Of a stretch of 6,338 nucleotides of DNA, positions 1 to 6,338 are shown piece after piece. The notes beneath the pieces were generated by a model that had not been told where the DNA came from, ran no database searches, and saw nothing but the letters and a program-made list of their open reading frames with translations. Source of the DNA: Verrucomicrobiales bacterium (GTDB lineage: Bacteria > Verrucomicrobiota > Verrucomicrobiia > Limisphaerales > RI-55); the NCBI GenBank assembly GCA_003484235.1, contig DNDP01000304.1, positions 5,669 to 12,006 on the forward strand, in the 5' to 3' direction. The first letter of the stretch is position 1, and the number at the start of each line of letters is the position of its first letter. Position numbers and translations under genes: made by a program.

Positions 1-653
<653 letters not shown>

Positions 654-722
654 TCCCACCCGACGGTCCGCGCAAAATTGGTTGCCGGGCGGAGCGTTTT
701 CCCCTTCTACTCCCGCGAATTC
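654..722 (+). other. clpX-aminotransferase spacer
   Basis: This 69-base spacer separates the two plus-strand genes. I see no stable hairpin followed by a T-run, so no intrinsic terminator can be called, and read-through from clpX into the aminotransferase is possible. A GGAG at about 691-694 lies too far (about 28 bases) to serve the ATG at 723. It also lies downstream of the TTG at 678, so it supports neither start. Confidence 0.5.
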
Positions 723-1901
<1,179 letters not shown>

Positions 1902-1917
1902 CTGCGGTCGAGCGTTC

Positions 1918-2268
1918 TCAGTAGCTGTAGTTGGTTTCGGCGGATTCCAGCCGGCCGTTCGCTCCCCGTTGCAGTTCAATTTCCGCACTGCGCCAATGGC
2001 TCTGTGACTCGCAGAAAAGCCGGTGAAGCCGATCCGAAAACTCAAACAGCGCAGGCGAGAACGACTGGGTTTGCTCACCGGTTTCGGCATTCTCGAGGTG
2101 GTGCTGAATGGACCGTGAACCCGTCGCCTCATGCCAGGTGGCCACGAGTTTCAGCCGAGCACGCCGCCAGGTAACGGGTATCAACTTGTTGGCCTCACAA
2201 ATCAACGCATCGTTCAGTTCCCGATAGCGCCGATCAAATTCCGGACTGCCATGTGTAAGCGTGCTCAT
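1918..2268 (-). CDS. Small hypothetical protein, weakly YezG/DUF600 immunity-like
   Basis: A 116-residue soluble protein with no signal peptide or membrane segment. The ATG at 2268 is favoured over an in-frame upstream ATG at 2325 because AAAGGAAC stands about seven bases before it. Features seen: a charged N-terminal helix (FDRRYRELNDALICEANKLI), then IPVTWRRARL, a stretch with EATGSRSIQHHLEN that looks like beta strands, a helix LFEFSDRLHRLF, then a Trp (W92) followed by IELQRGANGRLES and a Tyr-rich end (NYSY). This order (helix, IP..W, strands, helix ending LF, W..., strand with G-L/F, Y-rich tail) resembles the YezG/DUF600 family, whose known members neutralise toxins of polymorphic toxin systems. 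The match is by pattern only, and no toxin gene is next to it. It is the last gene of a minus-strand run, 76 bases after a glycosyltransferase, and converges with the aminotransferase. The gene is probably real; the function is a tentative guess. Confidence 0.7.
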   Translation of the reverse strand: MSTLTHGSPEFDRRYRELNDALICEANKLIPVTWRRARLKLVATWHEATGSRSIQHHLENAETGEQTQSFSPALFEFSDRLHRLFCESQSHWRSAEIELQRGANGRLESAETNYSY

Positions 2269-2344
2269 TCGTGGTTCCTTTCCGCTGCCGGAACCTGGCG
2301 ACCTCTCCACATTGGGCAAGGGCATTCCGGCCGCGAATGAGATG
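2269..2344 (-). promoter_or_regulatory. Leader of the small gene with Shine-Dalgarno and possible hairpins
   Basis: On the minus strand the sequence before the ATG at 2268 carries AAAGGAAC (AGGAA complement at 2275-2279), a good ribosome binding site that decides the start. It overlaps two mutually exclusive inverted repeats: GGTTCC/GGAACC (2273-2278 with 2290-2295), which would bury the binding site, and TTCCG-GCAG-CGGAA (2280-2284 with 2289-2293), which would leave it free. No convincing promoter hexamers are seen, so transcription may come from the upstream glycosyltransferase genes. The hairpins are short and may be chance. Confidence 0.4.
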
Positions 2345-3286
2345 TCAGCGCGGTATTCCCATTCCTTCCGGCCGGCCGGCCAGATGCCAGCCGACGAGGG
2401 TGTGGTTCAGCCGGAAGCGGTGCCGCAGCGAACGGCTGAGCCCCAGCGTCAGAAGGACGGCCAAGGCGTTGAGCAGCCAGTTCAATACGAGCCGGATGCA
2501 AAGCCCGATCTTCAGCCACCGCATCGCACCCGGCGGATGATTCTTGGCAAAGTACTGATACCGGGATCGCCAGTACTCGATCCGTGCCGGGATGGCCACC
2601 TGCCTGGCCGATCCACCCTGGCCGTGCCAGACCTCCACGTCCGGGTGGTGAACAATCGACCAGCCGCGGCGCATCACGTTCAGGCAAAAGTCCGTTTCCT
2701 CGAGGAAAAAGAAGAAACGCTCGTCCAGTCCGCCGATCGCCTCCCAAACCCGGCGGGGTGTCAGGAGGAAGGCGCCAATGACCGACTCCACCTCCACCGG
2801 CTGCTTGAACCGATGTTCCTTGCCCGGGTACTTCTCGGGGGCGAGCCGCCGCAGCAGCGACTTGCTCAACAGCTCGGTCGCCAATGTGGGATGATTGGCG
2901 ATGGAATTCTGCCGGGTGCCGTCCTCGTTGAGCAGCTGCGCCCCCAGCACGCCGCACTCGGCATGCTCGCGGAGGTAGCCAATCGCCCGCGCCACTGAGT
3001 CCGGCTTCAGCCGGGCGTCGGAGTTCAGCAGGAGAATCCACTCGCCGACCGCCTCGCGGGCTCCGAGATTGTTGGCTCGCGCAAAGCCGAGGTTGCGTTC
3101 CGACGAGATGTACTTAACGCCGGGAAACCTTTCTTTCACGGCGGCCTCGGTCCCGTCCCGGGAACCGTTGTCCACCACGATCACGTCCCAGACGAAGGCC
3201 CCGCCGCTGTCGAAGACCGACTGCACCGCCGACAGCGTGAGTTCGCGGGTATTGAACGTGACGATGATGATCGAAACCGTTTCCAT
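2345..3286 (-). CDS. Glycosyltransferase family 2, rhamnosyltransferase-like (WbbL type)
   Basis: A 313-residue GT-A fold glycosyltransferase that would transfer a sugar from a nucleotide-sugar donor to a growing cell-surface glycan at the inner face of the membrane. Seen in order: the opening strand VSIIIVTFNTREL (4-16), VVDNGSRDGT (37-46) for nucleotide binding, RNLGFARANNLG (64-75), the metal-binding LLLNSDARLKP with NSD at 88-90 in place of the usual DxD, GAFLLTPRRVWEAIGGLDERFF (171-192), the catalytic-side acidic EETD (196-199) and RRGW (206-209), then HPDVEVWH. Residues 259-283 form a hydrophobic stretch, likely a membrane anchor. This layout is that of WbbL-like dTDP-Rha:polysaccharide rhamnosyltransferases, but the sugar cannot be told from the sequence. 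It starts four bases after the stop codon of the preceding glycosyltransferase, so translation is likely coupled. No strong Shine-Dalgarno is seen. Confidence 0.93.
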   Translation of the reverse strand: METVSIIIVTFNTRELTLSAVQSVFDSGGAFVWDVIVVDNGSRDGTEAAVKERFPGVKYISSERNLGFARANNLGAREAVGEWILLLNSDARLKPDSVARAIGYLREHAECGVLGAQLLNEDGTRQNSIANHPTLATELLSKSLLRRLAPEKYPGKEHRFKQPVEVESVIGAFLLTPRRVWEAIGGLDERFFFFLEETDFCLNVMRRGWSIVHHPDVEVWHGQGGSARQVAIPARIEYWRSRYQYFAKNHPPGAMRWLKIGLCIRLVLNWLLNALAVLLTLGLSRSLRHRFRLNHTLVGWHLAGRPEGMGIPR

Positions 3287-3290
3287 GCGC

Positions 3291-4082
3291 TCAGTTTGAG
3301 GGCTTCCGCCGACGTGCCTCCCGCAGCTTGACGTAGCGGGTCAGCGTGGTGAAGGCATTCATGCGGGCGACATAGTATCCCTGCCAGCCATCGAGGAACC
3401 CGAGCCGGAGAAAATATCCGCGGATGAAGGTCCACCACGGTCGCAGCAGCAAAGCCAGCCCCCCGGCATTTTGTCCACGGGCCAGCCGCTGCCGGACGAA
3501 GTCGTCCGTGTACGGGCCGATCTTGGCCAGCTGCCGGTTGAGCTCCGGCACTCCGTAGTGAAGCAGATCGTTCCGCAGCCGGCCGATTGAGCCATCGACC
3601 GCCAGCTTGTCGTGGGGATTCTCGCCAGCCCATTTTGCCCGGCCGCGACGCCACAGCCGCGTTTGACGGTCCGGATACCAGTCGCCGTGTCTCAGGAAAC
3701 GTCCGCAGACCATGGTGCATCGGGGAAAGGAGTAGGCCGCCGGGCCGCCAGTGAGCTCGTCGCCCCCCAGCCCGGCGAACAGCTGGAAGATTTCCTCCCG
3801 CAGCGGCGCGGAAACCACCTCGTCGGCGTCCAGCCCCAGGACCCAGGGCTGAGTGGCTTTGTTCAGCGCCGAATTCTTCTGCGCAACGTGCCCTTTCCAA
3901 GGTTCGCGGTGAACCGTCGCGCCATGCCGCCGGGCGATCTCGTCCGTGCCGTCCGCAACCGTGTCGTTGATGACCACGTGCATTTCAGCGACCCAGTCCG
4001 CCACTGCTGCCAGGGAATCCCCGATCTGGCCGGCCTCGGTGCCGGCGATCATGCACAGGCTGATGGGCAGGCGCTCAGGCAT
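3291..4082 (-). CDS. Glycosyltransferase family 2, WaaE/KdtX-like (LPS core type)
   Basis: A 263-residue GT-A glycosyltransferase, normal for WaaE/KdtX-like proteins, which add a glucose to the heptose of LPS inner core in enterobacteria. Seen in order: ISLCMIAG (7-14), DGTDEIARRHGATVHREPWKG (44-64), AQKNSALNKATQPWVLGLDADE with the metal-binding DAD at 85-87, then GDWYPDRQTRLWRRGRAKW (133-151), NPHDKL (155-160), LHYG (174-177), KIGPYTDD (187-194) and the amphipathic RPWWTFIRGYFLRLGFLDGWQGY (214-236) typical of the family's C-terminus. The usual KNEE after the first strand is here GTEA, and the VVDSxSxDGT motif reads VVINDTVADGT, so donor binding may differ from WaaE. It lies 90 bases after comM and four bases before the next glycosyltransferase, suggesting one transcript. 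The family is clear; the acceptor is not known. Confidence 0.92.
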   Translation of the reverse strand: MPERLPISLCMIAGTEAGQIGDSLAAVADWVAEMHVVINDTVADGTDEIARRHGATVHREPWKGHVAQKNSALNKATQPWVLGLDADEVVSAPLREEIFQLFAGLGGDELTGGPAAYSFPRCTMVCGRFLRHGDWYPDRQTRLWRRGRAKWAGENPHDKLAVDGSIGRLRNDLLHYGVPELNRQLAKIGPYTDDFVRQRLARGQNAGGLALLLRPWWTFIRGYFLRLGFLDGWQGYYVARMNAFTTLTRYVKLREARRRKPSN

Positions 4083-4172
4083 GGCTGGAGGCTCGGCGGC
4101 GGTACATGGGCGAGGATTAAAGGGCTGGCCGGTCGCACGGCAAACCTTCTTTTCCAGCCGCCGGCCGCGGTC
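4083..4172 (-). other. comM-glycosyltransferase spacer
   Basis: A 90-base gap on the minus strand. It holds no ORF and no clear promoter. GGCTGG and CCAGCC (minus-strand sense) could pair across a loop of about 27 bases, followed by CTTTAA, but the loop is long and the T-run short, so this is not a credible terminator. No Shine-Dalgarno precedes the glycosyltransferase ATG at 4082. Confidence 0.4.
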
Positions 4173-5696
4173 TCATCCCCACAGCTGCTTGTCGAGGGAA
4201 CGAAGCTGGATCGCCTCGGAAACGTGATCGACGGTGATGGACTCGACCCCGGCGAGGTCCGCGATGGTGCGGCTGACCTTGAGAATGCGGTCGTGGGCCC
4301 GGGCGCTGAGCTTGTATTCGTCCATCGCCATCTTCAGGAAATCCAGCGTTGCCGACTCCAACCGGCAGTGCTCCTTGAGGTCGCGGGCGCCCATGCGCGC
4401 GTTGCAGGTGATCGCGCGGCCCTGAAAGCGTTGGTGCTGCCGCCGCCGGGCGACCACCACCCTCTCGCGGACTGCGGCCGAACTTTCACCGGTCTTTGCG
4501 TCGCTCAACTCGCGGAACTTCACCTGCGGCACTTCGACATGGATGTCGATCCGGTCCAGCAATGGGCCCGAAATGCGACCGAGGTAGTTCTGAATCTCCC
4601 GCGGCGAGCTTCGGGATTCTCCCGGCATCTTGCCGTCGGGCGTCGGGTTCATGGCGGCCACCAGCATGAACTCCGAGGGGAAGGTCATCGTCCCGGCGGC
4701 GCGGGAGATCGTCACCGACCCTTCCTCAAGCGGCTGGCGCATCGTCTCGAGCACGCTCCGTTTGAACTCCGGCAGCTCGTCGAGAAACAGCACCCCGTTG
4801 TGCGCGAGCGAGATCTCGCCCGGCGTCGGGTTGATGTTGCCCCCGAGCAGGCCGGCATCGCTGGCGGTGTGGTGAGGCGCGCGAAAGGGCCGCAGAGTCA
4901 CCAGCGCCTGGCCTGCGCGCAGCAGTCCCACGATGCTGTGGATCTTGGTGGTCTCGAGCGCCTCGTTCAGCGTCAGGGGCGGCAGGATCGTGGCGATGCG
5001 CCGGGCGAGCATCGACTTGCCGGTGCCCGGCGGGCCGATCATCAGGATGTTGTGTCCGCCGGCCGCCGCGATCTCCAGGGCGCGCTTCACCGATTCCTGC
5101 CCCTTCACGTCGGCGAAATCAACCGGGTCATCGGCCGGCTGTTCGAAGATGCGCGAGATGTCCACCTTCACCGGACTGATCTTGATCTGGCCCTCGAGGA
5201 ACTGCGCGGCCTCGCGGAGATTCTGCACGGGGATCACCTGGAGGCCGTCAACGACCGCCGCCTCGGGCGCGTTGTCCCTCGGCACCAGGACGCCCACGCG
5301 GCCATCTCGCCGGGCCTGAATGGCGATCGGCAGAATGCCCTTGCAGGGACGAATGGCACCGGTGAGGGCCAGCTCGCCGATCAACACGAAGTTGTCGAGT
5401 TGATCGGTGACGATCTGTTCGCTGGCCGCGAGCATGCCGAGGGCGATGGGCAGATCAAAACTCGGACCCTCCTTGCGCACGTCCGCCGGGGCGAGGTTGA
5501 TGGTCGTCCGCCCCATCGGGAACCGGTAGCCGCTGTTGGTAATGGCGGTCAGCACCCGGTCCTGGGACTCGCGGACCGCGGCATCCGGAAGGCCGACGAT
5601 GACGATCTTGAGATCCCCGTAATCGGAATTCACCTCGACCTCGACCGGCGACGCTTCGATCCCGTTGACGGACGCCGAAAACACCCTCGCGAGCAT
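4173..5696 (-). CDS. comM: ComM / YifB-family Mg-chelatase-like AAA+ ATPase (branch migration helicase)
   Basis: A 507-residue protein, almost exactly the family length. ComM forms a hexameric helicase that promotes branch migration so that donor DNA is integrated during natural transformation; many species without known competence also keep it. Domains: an N-terminal Lon-protease-like domain (1 to about 170; GLPDAAVRES at 35-44, ADVRKEGPSFDLPIALG at 71-87), then the AAA+ Mg-chelatase domain with Walker A GPPGTGKS (221-228), the family signature LRPFRAPHHTASDAGLLGG (268-286), Walker B VLFLDE (302-307), sensor-1 Asn350 (AAMNP) and ISGPLLDRIDIHVEVP (375-390), and a C-terminal lid (SARAHDRILKVSRTIADL, 464-481). 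The insert after Asn350 (PTPDGKMPGESRSSPREIQ) has no cysteines, whereas many homologues have NPCPCG. I chose the ATG at 5696 because MLARVFSASVNGIEA is the canonical start; the frame stays open upstream to 5918 but that extension is not family-like. Confidence 0.96.
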   Translation of the reverse strand: MLARVFSASVNGIEASPVEVEVNSDYGDLKIVIVGLPDAAVRESQDRVLTAITNSGYRFPMGRTTINLAPADVRKEGPSFDLPIALGMLAASEQIVTDQLDNFVLIGELALTGAIRPCKGILPIAIQARRDGRVGVLVPRDNAPEAAVVDGLQVIPVQNLREAAQFLEGQIKISPVKVDISRIFEQPADDPVDFADVKGQESVKRALEIAAAGGHNILMIGPPGTGKSMLARRIATILPPLTLNEALETTKIHSIVGLLRAGQALVTLRPFRAPHHTASDAGLLGGNINPTPGEISLAHNGVLFLDELPEFKRSVLETMRQPLEEGSVTISRAAGTMTFPSEFMLVAAMNPTPDGKMPGESRSSPREIQNYLGRISGPLLDRIDIHVEVPQVKFRELSDAKTGESSAAVRERVVVARRRQHQRFQGRAITCNARMGARDLKEHCRLESATLDFLKMAMDEYKLSARAHDRILKVSRTIADLAGVESITVDHVSEAIQLRSLDKQLWG

Positions 5697-5868
5697 GGAC
5701 GGGATTGAATCCCAAGCCGCCGGGCGCTGGCAAAGGATTTCCTCGAGGCCATGTGGCGACGGTCGCCCGGCCCGGGATTCCCATTTGCCTTGCGGGGTTT
5801 TGCGGCCGTTCTCTACTGTCGCCGCGTCTCCGCCCGCCCGCCAGCATTCGGGCCGGCGGGATCTTCGC
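5697..5868. promoter_or_regulatory. Divergent intergenic region between comM and the methyltransferase-like gene
   Basis: These 172 bases must hold the promoters of both comM (leftward) and the methyltransferase-like gene (rightward). For comM a weak candidate is TTGCCA (complement at 5728-5733) and TTCAAT (complement at 5704-5709), 18 bases apart; the -10-like box would end only seven bases from the ATG, which would imply a leaderless or nearly leaderless mRNA, in keeping with the lack of a Shine-Dalgarno. For the rightward gene TTGCGG (5790-5795) and TCTACT (5812-5817), 16 apart, is a poor candidate. A perfect palindrome GGGATT-G-AATCCC (5701-5713) sits over the comM candidate, and GGGATTCCC recurs at 5774-5782. 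All of this is weak sequence resemblance. Confidence 0.4.
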
Positions 5869-6338
5869 ATGGGAATCGACGCGCATGGCGCCGCCTTGAT
5901 GCTCGAGCGCGCCCGCAACGGCGTCCGCTTCGACCAGACTCTGATGATCGGCCGGCAGAATTTCTTTGTCGGCCGCGCGGAATGGCGCCGTCTCCTCGCG
6001 CGGGCCCGGTCGCCGGTGCCGCAAGCGTGGCAGCAGCTCGAGTGTTTTCACGGCGCGTTCGCGGAACCCTTTTTTCGTGCCCTCGGCGCGACGGCGGTTC
6101 ACAGCCTGGACGCAACCGCCTACGAGGGAGCGGAACGAATCCATGACCTGAACCAGCCGATCCCCAGCGACTGGCACGGGCAGTACGAAGCCGTCTTCGA
6201 CGGGGGCAGCCTGGAGCACGTCTTCCAGTATCCGCGGGCCCTGCTCAACTGCCTCCAGCTGGTGAAGCCGGGCGGGCATCTTCTCGCCTACACGCCGGCC
6301 AACAACTATTGCGGCCACGGCTTCTACCAGTTCAGCCC
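5869..6338 (+). CDS. Methyltransferase-like protein (class I SAM fold), 3' end outside window
   Basis: An open frame from ATG 5869 to the window end, 156 codons, with no stop. It begins MGIDAHGAALMLERA and has TLMIGRQNFF (24-33), where the class I fold would put its first strand and glycine loop, SLDATAYEGAE (79-89) with the acidic residue Asp81, HDLNQPIP (92-99), the motif-IV-like strand AVFDGGSLEHVF (108-119), LVKPGGHLLAYTP (131-143) and NNYCGHGFYQFS (145-156). The D-G-G-S-L-E-H-V-F and GHGFYQFSP patterns match a methyltransferase-like family I recall from surface-polysaccharide loci; its substrate is not known to me. The usual GxGxG loop is reduced to IGR, so SAM binding is uncertain. GGGA (5858-5861) lies seven bases before the ATG, a modest ribosome binding site. 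The gene diverges from comM. The gene call is secure from the coherent motif order; the activity is inferred. Confidence 0.82.
   Translation, partial: MGIDAHGAALMLERARNGVRFDQTLMIGRQNFFVGRAEWRRLLARARSPVPQAWQQLECFHGAFAEPFFRALGATAVHSLDATAYEGAERIHDLNQPIPSDWHGQYEAVFDGGSLEHVFQYPRALLNCLQLVKPGGHLLAYTPANNYCGHGFYQFS

Noticed and set aside
1902..1917. Possible bidirectional terminator between the convergent aminotransferase and small gene
   Set aside because: The 16-base gap has no inverted repeat or T-run, so no terminator can be supported.
2366..2385. Short CCGG-type repeat near the 3' end of the WbbL-like gene
   Set aside because: It is a few tandem CCGG units within coding sequence in GC-rich DNA, explained by Ala-Gly-Arg codons.
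2265..3041. A 258-codon minus-strand frame inside the WbbL-like glycosyltransferase
   Set aside because: It is another frame of the same strand as a clear GT2 gene; Pro, Gly, Arg and Ala-rich translation without domains.
3612..5708. A 698-codon open frame on the plus strand, opposite comM and the WaaE-like glycosyltransferase
   Set aside because: It is antisense to two well-supported genes in GC-rich DNA where stop codons are rare; its translation is rich in Arg, His, Gly and Ala with no recognisable domain.
5697..5918. N-terminal extension of comM by 74 residues
   Set aside because: The frame is open, but the family start MLARVFS lies at 5696, the total length then matches the family, and the extension would use up the promoter region.
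5455..6318. A 287-codon minus-strand frame spanning the comM start and the methyltransferase-like gene
   Set aside because: It overlaps the canonical comM N-terminus in another frame and lies opposite the motif-bearing methyltransferase-like frame; no protein-like pattern seen.

Overview
This 6.3 kb, GC-rich (above 60% by eye) window is an ordinary-looking bacterial chromosome segment with seven protein genes, two of them cut by the window edges. The organism is probably a Gram-negative bacterium. A Verrucomicrobiota (Opitutae-like) source is my best guess, from the general feel of three proteins: the CMIAGTEA-type N-terminus of the WaaE-like glycosyltransferase, the cysteine-free ComM insert, and the terminal methyltransferase-like protein. 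That assignment rests on memory of families, not on a marker gene.

Layout. The left part (1-1901) is on the plus strand: the C-terminal two thirds of the ClpX unfoldase, then, 69 bases on, a PLP-dependent class I aminotransferase most like Bacillus PatA. The middle (1918-5696) is a run of four minus-strand genes, read right to left: comM (YifB-family AAA+ helicase), a WaaE/KdtX-like glycosyltransferase, a rhamnosyltransferase-like GT2 glycosyltransferase, and a small acidic-and-basic protein of 116 residues that faintly resembles the YezG/DUF600 immunity family. The aminotransferase and the small gene converge, with 16 bases between their stop codons. The right edge (5869-6338) is the start of a plus-strand methyltransferase-like gene that diverges from comM across a 172-base promoter region and runs out of the window.

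How the genes relate. ClpX works with ClpP in regulated proteolysis. ComM promotes branch migration in natural transformation. The two glycosyltransferases, four bases apart, are very likely co-translated and build a surface glycan such as LPS core or O-antigen. The methyltransferase-like protein may belong to the same surface-polysaccharide theme, but this is inference. I see no mobile element, CRISPR array, RNA gene or integrated cassette, and no convincing new multi-gene system. The points worth a second look are the cysteine-less ComM insert, the degenerate cofactor motif of the terminal methyltransferase-like protein, the small orphan gene and the possible hairpin at its ribosome binding site, and a palindrome just upstream of comM.
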